Source of the DNA: Neoarius graeffei
Taxonomy: Eukaryota; Chordata; Actinopteri; Siluriformes; Ariidae
Direction: 5' to 3'
Assembly (NCBI RefSeq): GCF_027579695.1
Contig: NC_083586.1
Span: forward strand, 5,700,001 to 5,764,000
DNA: 64,000 nucleotides
The notes beneath the pieces are model-generated. The model saw only the letters and a list, made by a program, of their open reading frames with translations, was not told the origin of the DNA and searched no databases. Shown here in pieces: positions 54,057 to 64,000 of this stretch. The translations under genes were made by a program, and so were the position numbers. The first letter of the stretch is position 1. Every line of letters begins with the position of its first letter.

Positions 54057-54260
54057 TTGAGGTATTTCACCTGACGTCACAGGGTCACGTGACGCCCCGG
54101 TGTCCACCATTTTGGACGGCAAGCTAGCTAATGTCAACAACATAGTAGCTGGTATGTTACTGTAGCAATATTTACGTTCAGTCATTTGGATGACTGTTAA
54201 AACCTTTCAGTCTCAAGTTTTTCCTTTACTGGATTTACTAGTTTACTGAGCTAGCGCGCG

Positions 54261-54710
54261 ATGGCTCCGGGCTCGGCCGGAGAGCGCGCGATGGCTCCGG
54301 GCTCGGCCGGAGAGCGCGCGATGGCTCCGGGCTCGGCCGGAGAGCGCGCGATGGCTCCGGGCTCGGCCGGAGAGCGCGCGATGGCTCCGGGCTCGGCCGG
54401 AGAGCGCGCGATGGCTCCGGGCTCGGCCGGAGAGCGCGCGATGGCTCCGGGCTCGGCCGGAGAGCGCGCGATGGCTCCCGGCTCGGCCGGAGAGCGCGCG
54501 ATGGCTCCCGGCTCGGCCGGAGAGCGCGCGATGGCTCCGGGCTCGGCCGGAGAGCGCGCGATGGCTCCGGGCTCGGCCGGAGAGCGCGCGATGGCTCCGG
54601 GCTCGGCCGGAGAGCGCGCGATGGCTCCGGGCTCGGCCGGAGAGCGCGCGATGGCTCCGGGCTCGGCCGGAGAGCGCGCGATGGCTCCGGGCTCGGCCGG
54701 AGAGCGCGCG
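54261..54710. repeat. 30-bp minisatellite, 15 units
   Basis: Fifteen units of atggctccgggctcggccgg plus agagcgcgcg, exact except for a C-for-G variant in two adjacent units (near 54,479 and 54,509). Such uniformity means recent expansion or homogenisation. On the + strand it reads as MAPGSAGERA repeats, and that frame runs into the foldback arm (…MAQ, stop). Confidence 0.97.
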
Positions 54711-55019
54711 ATGGCTCAGTAAACTAGTAAATCCAGTAAAGGAAAAACTTGAGACTGAAAGGTTTTAACAGTCATCCAAATGACTGAACGTAAACATTGC
54801 TACAGTAACATACCAGCTACTATGTTGTTGACATTAGTTAGTGCTAACAGCTAGTTGCTAATACACTGCTACAACTACACCGACCCTAATAATACAGTTC
54901 TTGGTCATTGCCTGGTAACAGCAAATTTATAACGGGCCATGTCTCAACAGACTAAGAAGTTATTTCAATAACATTTTGTTTATCCTGAGGCCCGAAAGTA
55001 AATGAAAATGTGAACAAAC

Positions 55020-55414
55020 CTTAGCTGTAATCAGATGAAGACCACCGGCTCCAGGGACGACCCGCTGATGTAGGCATGTTACCCAGCCTGACACAAAATA
55101 TTTGTAGGCATCCAAACTCTTATACGCTTTCAGATCAATACCTGTGTATGGCTATGGGTTTTTAACGACATAGGTATACAGATCATGTGGGCCGAAGTCA
55201 GGTAAAGACGAGGGCTTCGTGTACTTCCGTACGTCAGTGAACAATCCTGGTGGAAGCAGGTAAACGTCGTTCTCTAAGCCTGCTAACCTCAATTTTTGCA
55301 AATACCTCTCCCTCTGCTCGCCCTGTAAATGCCCTACGTCGCTGGATAGTGAAGGTGTTTTCTGCATCTCGCTCCTTTTTCTTTTATGTTTTTCGTTTGT
55401 CGCCTTCCTCGCAT
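55020..55414 (-). pseudogene. Partner-protein first exon of element G, one stop
   Basis: It starts MNARKATNEKHKRKRSEMQ at 55,414 and follows the E exon almost residue for residue to the donor (AAG|gtttgt at 55,020/55,019). A TCG-to-TAG change after KNP (near 55,150) truncates the frame. Otherwise it is intact. Confidence 0.65.
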
Positions 55415-55487
55415 TCAAACTGATTCGAGCCGTGCCGTCCAAAATGGCAGCGTCACATGACTTGGTCACGTGAGTGAAATACCTCAA

Positions 55488-57580
55488 TACACAGGACTCC
55501 CCCTCAGTATCATGGAGCTGAAATGGCGATACTGGATCATTTGATATCCTACAAAAACAGTGTTCAGTTTGAGAATGATGCTTAAGAAGGTGTCTTCTGG
55601 ACAACCTAATCAATGTAAAAGTTCTGGCACAGCCATTTTCACAACACTGAAAATATTCAGATGCCTAATTGGCACAGTGCACCGCACATCCGTGTTTTGC
55701 AGCGAAAACCAACATATGCTGTTTTATTCACATATTCAGTAGAGCTATTTGCTGTGGTGACATTAGTTACTGACTAATTCTCTGTAGTGTTTTAGAAATT
55801 GTGATCGGAGGCCAATTTTGGGAATGAGACTCGCAATGGGGCCCTCATCTAAAAGAAGAAAACTCTCATCTACTGCCTCACCTGAAACACAGAAAACCGT
55901 AGTTGTACGTTGTGGGTCTTATAATGGCACAAATTATACAGCTAACCCACTCCCATCCCAGCCCTTATCCACAGACACACAATACACATTTTACTGTGTA
56001 TTATATTGTATACTATTGTTGATAAATATAAGTATTGTAGTTTTCCATTGCAGAAACTTCCAGCAATTACACATTTACCTCCAAAACCATCTGTGAGCTT
56101 GTGAAGCTGCTATTTTGCAAGTTTGTTTTTGACACAGCTGTCCGTTTATATGCATACAAAGGCTGCAGGAGAAACACACATCTGTCAAAACAAAATCAAC
56201 ATGTCTGTCTCAATGAAGAAAAGTAGCAGCAATGTCGTAACATTTGATGGTATCTGTGTCAATATGAATAAGGATTGACATTCACCACCTCTATCACCAT
56301 GCAAACTGGCTAACTGTGAATACATTTTTCCATGTAATTTTGCTGCCTTTACAGGAGGGAGAGTTTGTATAAGCACATCATAATATTACAAACCTTAATC
56401 TGTGTAGCTTTAAACTGCCCCCTTGCCAGTCGCCGTCTTCCCGGGCACAAAGACTGTTCATTGGGGAAAAAACAGTGCTTTTAAATGTAGTGTGACCCAG
56501 CGGCTGGGGTGTTTCGACTCAACAGCAGCCCAACAGCTGCGCAAGGTTAGAAGTGACCGTGCCTGAGCACACTGGACAATGCCTAGCTGTTAAAAGTACA
56601 CAAAACTACACAACATGGTCGTCACAAACAAACCATTATTTGTTTATGTTAATTAATCAGATCATCCACAATCATCGCTGAAAATCAGCAGGGGAAGGAG
56701 CTTAGAAACAGCTGGTTATGGCTTGCGGCTCCTTGTCCCATTGACTGTCCATTCCCTTCCCTGTCGGTTCCCTTCTGTCTGTGGATCGCCACTCTGCTGA
56801 TCCGCTGAAACCACTTTGTTTACTGCCCTCCAAAATCAGCCCTTTTCCAGTGCATTTTGAAAGATACTGGACAGGACAGATGGAAGAATAGCTTTTTTTT
56901 TTAAATTGTAATGTAGCGCAAATACTATAATGACTGATTTAAATGGATGCAGCTGCTGGGTAGATTACATCATATTTGACTGTCCTCAACCACTAAGCCA
57001 GCAGCTGGGTTATAGAAAGCAACTCAGAATGAGTTAAAATAACCCAAGAATATGACCCCACAGCCTCGACCCAGCGTTTAGGTTGGGGGAGGAAGAAAAA
57101 CAAGGCAGCGTTTTTTCGAGGGTACTTGTGTGGTGAAGCGTCGGCTCTGTTAACAGTGTACACAGACATCGGTGTGGATCAGAGCTGAGTGCCGGGCCGA
57201 GTAATAAGGTGATGTTCTGTGTTCTGTGACCTGTAGCTGTAGTGGACCGAGGAGTTTAGAATCCGGGCCTTGAAGCCACAGACGGGCTCAAAAGGGAACG
57301 CCAATGTTGCACAAACACAGAGTGCTTTTACTAACCTCATTACAGTGATGGCTGTTTGTTTGTTGACAGGGAGTAACTGCGCATGAGCAGACCATGATCT
57401 GTCGGCAGTTGTTTGCAGTTCGCTCAGCCGATCAAAACGGCGTAAAAAATAATGTGAATGATAATGTTTCTGTGCACAGAAAGGATGAAGAATGCGCTCG
57501 CCAGTGAAAAGCTGTGGCGTTCTGTTTCTTTTTGAATGTGTTTTACTGCGGGACCGTTGTTCTTAGGCATGAGGCCCGCC
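55488..57580. other. Unassigned sequence upstream of the histone genes
   Basis: I recognise no gene. A short + frame at 55,824 (MRLAMGPSSKRRKLSSTASP) has a nuclear-localisation-like KRRK but no support as an exon. Words such as 'gacccagcggctgg' (56,507) and 'ccagcagctgggtta' (56,998) hint at an old repeat. The last 300 bases lead into the H4 promoter. Confidence 0.35.
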
Positions 57581-57587
57581 CACTCCG

Positions 57588-57623
57588 GGTCTCAACTCGG
57601 TCCTGTAGAGAGAGTGTATAAAG
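57588..57623 (+). promoter_or_regulatory. H4 promoter: subtype-specific element and TATA box
   Basis: GGGTCTCAACTCGGTCCTG (57,588-57,605 region) matches the H4 subtype-specific consensus (GGTTTTCAATCTGGTCCG), the binding site for the H4 S-phase activator. TATAAAG follows at 57,617-57,623, 59 bp before the start codon. The spacing is that of vertebrate H4 genes. Confidence 0.8.
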
Positions 57624-57663
57624 GCTGTGGGTGCTGCGCAGTGACATGAACTGAGCGGTTTGA

Positions 57664-57993
<330 letters not shown>

Positions 57994-58024
57994 ACGCTCC
58001 GACACTGAACCGCACCAACACAAC

Positions 58025-58040
58025 GGCTCTTTTAAGAGCC
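58025..58040 (+). terminator. Histone 3' stem-loop of H4
   Basis: GGCTCTTTTAAGAGCC: 6-bp stem and TTTA loop, 32 nt after the stop codon. It is the SLBP binding site that replaces a poly(A) tail in replication-dependent histone mRNA. Confidence 0.97.
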
Positions 58041-58679
58041 ACCCACTTACTCATAGAAGAGTAAACTCGTGTTTGTCTGTGTTGTTCCTTTGTCTTACAC
58101 TAAATGCAGAGTTGAATGAATACTTATTTACGGAAGATACATCGAGAAAAGTTGCTATATCAATGAGTAAGTAAAGGAGCTATTTTACTTACAAAGCGAA
58201 AATAACCGAGTAAAAATTATATGGGTGCTGCGCAATGACTTCTATTGAGTCGCTTGACTGAGTTATTTTAAATGTTTTATTTGTATCTGCGGATAAATGG
58301 AAGTCTGCCTTGTGACAATATACCTTGTTAAAAGCACAAAACGTATGTGAAGTGGTGAATGTATTGAAATACGCACAAGGCTTTGTCCTTGATACATGTA
58401 GATCAATTATTAAATACAGCATTACCTTTGCTCATTTCCAAGCAGCGGAGAAAACTTTCTGCTTCTCTCTTCTGATTACTGAAGCGGCGCTCAGACACCA
58501 CAATATCTAAAAGGACAAAAACCTGTCAGTCAAACCGCGAGGAGTTCTAGAACTCTGGCCACTGTGTCCTAACAGCTGTTCTGTTTCACTGCTCCGACTC
58601 CACTCGAACCGTGAGCTCAAACAGAACGGTGTTCCGTGCAGGGGATGGAGACGGGCTCGTTTCTGTGAGACAGTGAGGT
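58041..58679. other. Spacer between H4 and H3, with an H4 5'-region-like relic
   Basis: At 58,216-58,262 'tatatgggtgctgcgcaatg' and 'gcttgactgagtt' resemble the H4 leader 'aggctgtgggtgctgcgcag'. This may be the remains of a second H4 copy. No coding sequence follows. Confidence 0.4.
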
Positions 58680-58695
58680 GGCTCTTAAAAGAGCC
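58680..58695 (-). terminator. Histone 3' stem-loop of H3
   Basis: On the - strand it reads GGCTCTTTTAAGAGCC, 27 nt past the H3 stop. Same 16 nt as in the other three genes. Confidence 0.97.
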
Positions 58696-58722
58696 TTTGT
58701 GTGCGTTAGACGGAGTCCGCGT

Positions 58723-59151
<429 letters not shown>

Positions 59152-59223
59152 TCACAGATGAGAAACAGAATAAACGGCGCCGGCGGACGCTGGCTTTTTC
59201 AACTCTAACAGCGCCCTGCGCTC

Positions 59224-59290
59224 ATTGGGCGTCTTGAACGCGGTCGCCTGTCATTGGAGAGAACGCGCTGCGTCACCTATTCGCTATTGG
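59224..59290 (-). promoter_or_regulatory. Three CCAAT boxes upstream of H3
   Basis: ATTGG on the + strand at 59,224-59,228, 59,253-59,257 and 59,286-59,290 reads CCAAT towards H3. These are about 90-155 bp before the start codon, typical for histone promoters. The first lies in 'cgcccaatgagcgc'. No clear TATAAA is seen. The AT word 'gtttattc' about 37 bp before the ATG is too close to be convincing. Confidence 0.65.
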
Positions 59291-59631
59291 ACCGTCTTTT
59301 CCCGCCGACACAGTTTGAGAAACAGCCACACCCGTCCCTAATTTATTGCCGCTCGCGCGGCTCCGCAGAGCCAACAGCGCAGCTTAGCGCGTTTTGTAGG
59401 TTCAATCGCCGCACGGACAGCGCCGTCATAATCTATTTTCACCCATCAGCCTTCCTTTATCGCCAGCACACTACTGTTATTATTATTATACTATTACGAC
59501 TAAAATGCATCATTACTATTAACACCACTTGATTATACTGTTTATGAATTCCATTTATGCTAGAGCTATGAAACACCCCAAAACCTAGAAAAGGATTTAA
59601 AAAGAGTGCACTTTTTGAGTATAGATGGGTG
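59291..59631. other. Spacer between H3 promoter and H2A 3' end
   Basis: GC-rich near the H3 promoter and AT-rich near H2A. No H2B or other gene. Confidence 0.6.
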
Positions 59632-59647
59632 GCTCTTAAAAGAGCCT
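59632..59647 (-). terminator. Histone 3' stem-loop of H2A
   Basis: - strand GGCTCTTTTAAGAGCC, 32 nt past the stop. Confidence 0.97.
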
Positions 59648-59679
59648 TTGGGGACTGACGAATGCAGCAGTGGGGGAGT

Positions 59680-60204
<525 letters not shown>

Positions 60205-60245
60205 TCAAATTCCAGCGTCAGCCTGCGTGACAACCATCCCACGGG

Positions 60246-60249
<4 letters not shown>

Positions 60250-60276
<27 letters not shown>
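60250..60276. repeat. (GA)n microsatellite
   Basis: About 13 GA units between the H2A promoter and the H1 3' end. The surrounding 60,192-60,502 has no gene. Confidence 0.9.
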
Positions 60277-60502
60277 TGAAAAAGGAAAGAAGGGAATATA
60301 GGCATATATATTATAAAGTTTATATATCGATGTAAAGAAATGTAAATTGTTATTATTTCCATCAGCCCTGACTCAGTTCATGTTCTCCCAGCGCCCTCCT
60401 GTCACCGTTTTGTAAAGCAGGAATCAACTCCACCACAACAATCAGCAGCATCTGATATCCTGAGTGAATATGGAATACTGCTCTTTCAACGAAAACATGG
60501 GT

Positions 60503-60518
60503 GGCTCTTAAAAGAGCC
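60503..60518 (-). terminator. Histone 3' stem-loop of H1
   Basis: - strand GGCTCTTTTAAGAGCC, 32 nt past the stop. Confidence 0.97.
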
Positions 60519-60550
60519 GTTATGGGAAAGAAAACTTTAGTCAAACATGT

Positions 60551-61129
60551 TTACTTCTTTTTGGGGGCCGCCTTTTTCGCCTTGGCCGTTTTGGGCTTTA
60601 CGGCTTTGGGCTTGGCAGTTTTTGTCTTCTTCGCGCTCTTGGCAGCCTTTTTGGGGGTCGACGGTTTTTTCGCCTTCTTCGGCCTTTTAGTGGCTTTCCT
60701 GGCGGCGGGGGGCTTCTTCGCCTTCTTAGGAGACTTCCTGGCGGCGGGTTTCTTGGCTACCTTCTTAGCGGCGGTTGGCTTTTTGGCGGCCGCCTTTCTG
60801 GCTTTGGGCGCGGCTTTCTTGTCTTCGGTCTGCGTCTTGTTCAGCTTGAAAGAGCCAGACGCACCGGTCCCTTTGGTCTGCACCAGGACGCTTTTCCTCA
60901 CAAGGTTCCTGACGGCGATGTTGACGCGGGAGTTGTTCTTCTCCACATCGTATCCGGCGGCCTGTAAAGCTTTCTTCAAGGCGGAGAGGGACACGCCGCT
61001 CCTCTCCTGCGACGCAGAAACCGCTTTGATGATGAGCTCGCCGACGCTCGGGCCTGATTTCTTGCTCTTTGAAGCTGCTTTCTTCTTGGGCGCTTTGGCC
61101 GGCGCGGCGGCGGGAGCGACTTCTGCCAT
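60551..61129 (-). CDS. Linker histone H1
   Basis: 192 residues from the Met at 61,129 ([17 protein letters not shown]). An upstream in-frame Met at 61,210 would add 27 residues that lie over the TATA box, so I reject it. The winged-helix globular domain spans about residues 27-98 ([52 protein letters not shown]). The rest is a Lys/Ala/Pro-rich tail with cyclin-dependent kinase sites (KSPKK, STPKK). The segment [20 protein letters not shown] differs from the more usual RVKLALKSLVSKGTLVQTKG, a subtype trait. H1 binds linker DNA at the nucleosome dyad. Promoter signals are an AAACACA box and a TTTTAAG TATA-like word. Confidence 0.97.
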   Translation of the reverse strand: MAEVAPAAAPAKAPKKKAASKSKKSGPSVGELIIKAVSASQERSGVSLSALKKALQAAGYDVEKNNSRVNIAVRNLVRKSVLVQTKGTGASGSFKLNKTQTEDKKAAPKARKAAAKKPTAAKKVAKKPAARKSPKKAKKPPAARKATKRPKKAKKPSTPKKAAKSAKKTKTAKPKAVKPKTAKAKKAAPKKK

Positions 61130-61195
61130 CTGTCTCGGAGCTCCGGAGCGGAAGCGAGTGAAACGCTGTGTGGGAAACGGAGGCCGGGGGCGGGG

Positions 61196-61281
61196 CTTAA
61201 AAGCGCTCATGAGAACGTTTGAGACTCAACCGCGCTGCCGCTGAGTGAGCGTGCTGCCGTCACACACTCGCACTTGTGTTT
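61196..61281 (-). promoter_or_regulatory. H1 promoter: AAACACA box and TATA-like word
   Basis: - strand AAACACA at 61,275-61,281 is the H1-specific box, some 75 bp upstream of TTTTAAG (about 61,196-61,203) and about 150 bp before the ATG. A GC box (ccccgcccccgg) lies between the TATA-like word and the gene. The box-to-TATA spacing agrees with vertebrate H1 genes. Confidence 0.75.
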
Positions 61282-61887
61282 TCTCACGGCGTTTCTCGGC
61301 GAAAATAAGACTCGGAAGACAAGATCCAAAGCGATCGAGCACACGTTTAGCGAGAACGGGCTTTCTCGTTCCTCCCGAGCTCCAGCAGGCCCAGGTACAG
61401 ACCGAGCGTGTCGCGCAGTGGCCATAAAACAGCACGGTGCGGCTCGAGCCGGCGGGCTGCGCGCTTTGTGCGATGCCGTGTGTAAAAACGGGCTGAGAAA
61501 CGGCGTGGCCGCTGTAAGCGCTCTGGGCTGAGTGGAAGGAAGGAGAGCCCTGTCAATGACCCTGATGGATTTCCACTGTCCGAGTGTAGTGTGCAGTTTT
61601 GGAAACGGAGCCGCTTTTGTGCTGTGGAAAGCACAGCTTTGGAGTGAGTGTTCGCGCCTGGGTCTCAGGGGTGTGTGTGTGTGTGTGTGTGTGTCAGGTG
61701 TGTGTGTGTGTGTCTATGTGGGCGAGTTGTGGTGTTGGATTTGGTGGAATTTGATGTGCCAACAGGAAGACTAGGCCAGGCGGAGACTCTGCTGCAGCCT
61801 TTTGGTTATTTTATTCCACACTCCTGGAGCTCTACTCGGACGACATCAAAGGAGATGTGAACCCTACTGTGGGATTCCTTCCTGATG
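61282..61887. other. Unassigned sequence with a (GT)n microsatellite
   Basis: (GT)n with interruptions at about 61,668-61,713. GC-rich first half, no gene recognised. A promoter on the other strand for a gene outside the window cannot be excluded. Confidence 0.45.
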
Positions 61888-62228
61888 CTATAATCCTAAC
61901 ACGAATCATGTTGTGAAGCTATAACCTGAACACAAATCACTTTACGCAGCTACAACCCTAAAAATAATCACTTTGCGCAGCTACAACCCTAAAAATTATC
62001 ACTTTGCGCAGCTACAACCCTAAAAATAATCACTTTGCGCAGCTACAACCCTAAAAATAATCACTTTGCACAGATACAACCCTAAAAATAATCACTTTGC
62101 GCAGTTACAACCCTAAAAATAATCACCTTGCGCAGCTACAACCCTAAAAATAATCACTTTGCACAGCTACAACCCTAAAAATTATCACTTTGCGCAGCTA
62201 TAACCCTAACACGAATCACTTTGGGCAG
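61888..62228. repeat. 31-bp minisatellite, exactly 11 units
   Basis: Units of 31 bp (ctacaaccctaaaaataatc then actttgcgcag) run without any indel from 61,888 to 62,228. Units 1, 2 and 11 share the variant 'cctaacacgaatca' or similar, while units 3-10 are nearly identical. This is the edge-diverged, centre-homogenised pattern of unequal crossing-over. Confidence 0.97.
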
Positions 62229-63215
62229 CTGTAAGGACATTAGACACTGGATGCTGGAAAATAAATTTACCATCGGAATTTTTCTCAACTTATCTAAAGC
62301 TTTTAATACTGTAGATCACACTATACTACTCAATAAACTAAACTCCTATGGTTTTAAAGGTTTTGCCAGTGGTTAAAAGATTATCTGTCAGATAGAAAGC
62401 AATTTGTTTTTAGTAATAGTTTTGTCTCATCCCATAAAACTGTACCATGTGGAGTCCCTCAAGGATCCATCCTTGGTCCTCTTTTGTTCTTGATTTATGT
62501 GAATGACCTCGCTTTGGTATCAGACAAACTCTTTACATTACTATTTGCAGATGATACTAATCTATTCATGTCTCATAAAAATTTTGATACACTTATAATA
62601 ATGATAAATGATGAACTAGGCAAGCTAAATCATTGGTTCAAGGCAAATAAGTTGTCCATTAATATAGATAAAACAAATTTCATAATCTTTACAGGAAGAA
62701 ATAAGAAATACAGTATAGAAATGGCTAAGATATTCATAGATGAATAACCCATTAAACAGGTAATTAATACACGTTTTCTTGGAGTCATAATAGATGAAAA
62801 ACTCACATGGAAGTTTCATATTGATCATATTTGCAAACAGATTTACAAGAATATTGGAATCATAAGAAAAGTTGCAAGTTGCCTTTCACGTAAAATATTT
62901 ATGACTTTGTATTACAGCTTGATATACCCCTATTTAACATATTGCGATATTATCTAGGCAAATACATATTATACTACTTCCATCGAACCACTGTACCAGT
63001 TACAAAAGTGCTTTGTGAGAATTGCATCAAATGTCCCTTTCTTACCAAACTCAGTGACTCTATTTTACGATCTGAAAGTCTTGACAGTATATAACATAAA
63101 CAAACTTCAAACAGCCATTTTCGTTCATAAAGTAATCCATAAAAGTTCTTATTTACCAGAACATTACAAGGATTTATTCAAATTCAATTTAGATATCCAT
63201 AGTCATAGTACCAGA
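62229..63215 (+). pseudogene. Non-LTR retrotransposon reverse transcriptase fragment
   Basis: In order: FLNLSKAFNTVDHTILLNKL (finger motif, region A 'DLSKAFD'), [20 protein letters not shown] (motif B), LLFADDTNLFMSHKNF (FADD catalytic box), LGKLNHWFKANKLSINIDKT, LGVIIDEKLTWKFHIDHICK, IYKNIGIIRKVASCLSRK, SLIYPYLTYCDI and a thumb region to PEHYKDLFKFN. The wording is that of Jockey/CR1/I-like LINE polymerases rather than L1. A few stops and frame changes interrupt it, and the endonuclease and 3' end are missing. It starts exactly at the end of the minisatellite. Confidence 0.75.
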
Positions 63216-63219
63216 CAGC

Positions 63220-63754
63220 CAGGGGCGCCGCTAGGGGGGGAAAAGTTAGGACGATTCTAAGGGCCTGGCACTGACAGGGGGGCCTGTGAGGGATATTAAT
63301 ATTATTTTAATAGTATTGCCTTGTGTAAGTTTTTGAAATAAAATATTTCATTTCATCTGTTAAAATATGCAAATTATACATGGTTATGATTTGCTATAAC
63401 ATTTTTCTTGAATTATTTATGATATTGTCATTTCACCCCTCCACCCTTTTTACTAATGGTACAGTCTGATTCTGGGAGCGGGACACGTGAAATATGTAGC
63501 TCCGTGCATGCGCAGAGCCGCTATTAGCGCAGCTTAGAGCAGCTGTCAGTTTTTCTATGTGCGCAACAGAGGTGTACATTCTAGAAGTTGCTAAGCAGGA
63601 GCAGGTGTGATAAATTATGAAGTCCGGATATCACACTGTGTGCGAAAAAAAATCACCTTTTTTCATAGGTATCTTTATTGTATAATTAAGTCTAGATGTT
63701 TTGCCATTGTTCATGTGTGGATTTGTTGATATTGGTAAGTATTTAACTTTAATA
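63220..63754. mobile_element. Possible hAT end (CAGGGGCGCCGCTAG)
   Basis: CAGGGGCGCCGCTAGGGGGG at 63,220 is the wording of a common fish hAT terminus and cuts off the preceding LINE. No transposase or right end is seen before the next element begins at 63,755. Confidence 0.5.
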
Positions 63755-64000
63755 CAGGGGTGCTTGAAAGTTTGTGAACCCTTTAGAATTTTCTATATTT
63801 CTGCATAAATATGACCTAAAACATCATCAGATTTTCACACAAGTCCTAAAAGTAGATAAAGAGAACCCAGTTAAACAAATGAGACAAGAATATTATACTT
63901 GGTCATTTATTTATTGAGGAAAATGATCCAATATTACACATCTGTGAGTGGCAAAAGTATGTGAACCTTTGCTTTCAGTATCTGGTGTGACCCCCTTGTG
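63755..64000. mobile_element. Tc1-like transposon, left end only
   Basis: Starting TACAGGGGTGCTTGAAAGTT with 'tgtgaaccctttagaatttt' and later 'aaaagtatgtgaacctttgc', this is the inverted-repeat start of a widespread fish Tc1 family. The window ends before any transposase. Confidence 0.7.

Larger units (their letters stand above)
54057..55487. mobile_element. THAP/YqaJ-type element G, inverted relative to E
   Basis: The ends are TTGAGGTATTTCACCTGACG and '...cacgtgagtgaaatacctcaa', both flanked by TA. The layout is that of E in reverse: left end, foldback arm (about 54,126-54,250), 30-bp minisatellite (54,261-54,710), second arm (about 54,716-54,845), intron sequence, partner exon (55,414-55,020). 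No THAP exon is left at its left end. E and G are an inverted pair about 2.1 kb apart, with F between them. Confidence 0.85.

Noticed and set aside
55824-56096. Open frame starting MRLAMGPSSKRRKLSS as a host exon
   Set aside because: No family recognised, no splice context that I could defend, and AT-rich tail with weak coding character.
61130-61210. Upstream Met for H1 adding 27 residues
   Set aside because: The extension overlaps the TATA-like word and GC box, and H1 proteins start MAE/MSE as at 61,129.
61888-62228. Regular 31-bp repeat considered as a CRISPR array
   Set aside because: Units are head to tail without unique spacers, and the sequence is a vertebrate-type genome.

Overview
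This window looks like teleost fish nuclear DNA. It carries Tc1/mariner, hAT, PIF-Harbinger, Kolobok-like and THAP/YqaJ-type DNA transposons, L2-like LINEs, Penelope-like elements (PLEs), a tRNA-headed SINE of a type frequent in fish (I associate it with catfishes, from memory only), and a cluster of intron-free, replication-dependent histone genes. The only intact host genes I can defend are four histones at 57.6-61.2 kb. Nearly everything else is mobile-element sediment, much of it nested several layers deep.

Layout. 0-3 kb: a LINE tail, then a fossil Ty3/gypsy-type element whose integrase remnant precedes its reverse transcriptase (Gmr1-like order). 4-6.7 kb: a hAT relic holding a Kolobok-like element (TTAA ends) with a THAP exon. 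6.7-10.8 kb: a Tc1 copy and a long-inverted-repeat MITE, the MITE itself split by a hAT. 12.2-14.4 kb: L2-like LINE. 15.7-16.3 kb: short Harbinger. 18.8-23.5 kb, continuing in pieces at 33.3-34.6, 36.1-36.8, 38.7-39.0 and 42.0-42.9 kb: repeats containing decayed copies of nuclear tRNA genes (Glu, Lys, Trp, Ser, Val, Gly), apparently the remains of a tRNA gene cluster. 26.1-33.3 kb: a Tc1-like element interrupted by an inverted PLE dimer with a 12-bp target duplication and by a THAP/YqaJ element. 36.8-38.7 kb: Harbinger with a SANT exon. 39.0-42.0 kb: a nearly full-length ZBED-type hAT. 45.4-47 kb: another hAT. 47.7-55.5 kb: four THAP/YqaJ elements close together, one holding a further Harbinger.

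The most unusual system is a family of seven related two-gene DNA transposon derivatives (23.8, 31.9, 34.6, 47.7, 50.5, 52.0 and 54.1 kb). Where both ends keep coding sequence, a THAP zinc-finger first exon reads inward from one terminus and the first exon of a second protein (I infer the SWIM/YqaJ-nuclease partner of ISL2EU/PHIS-type transposons) reads inward from the other, each ending in a splice donor. Four of them share an internal foldback cassette with arms of about 125 bp, and the cassette centre holds different GC-rich tandem repeats in different copies: a GCTAGC-rich array, 30-bp arrays in two copies, or a small palindromic seed with about three units. A paralogous empty site in the window suggests insertion without target duplication for one copy.

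The histone group is H4 (+), H3.2 (-), H2A (-), H1 (-). All four end in the same 16-nt 3' stem-loop; H4 has its subtype element and TATA box, H1 has an AAACACA box, and H2A and H3 have CCAAT boxes. No H2B is present. The right end holds an eleven-unit 31-bp minisatellite, a LINE fragment and the starts of hAT-like and Tc1-like elements.
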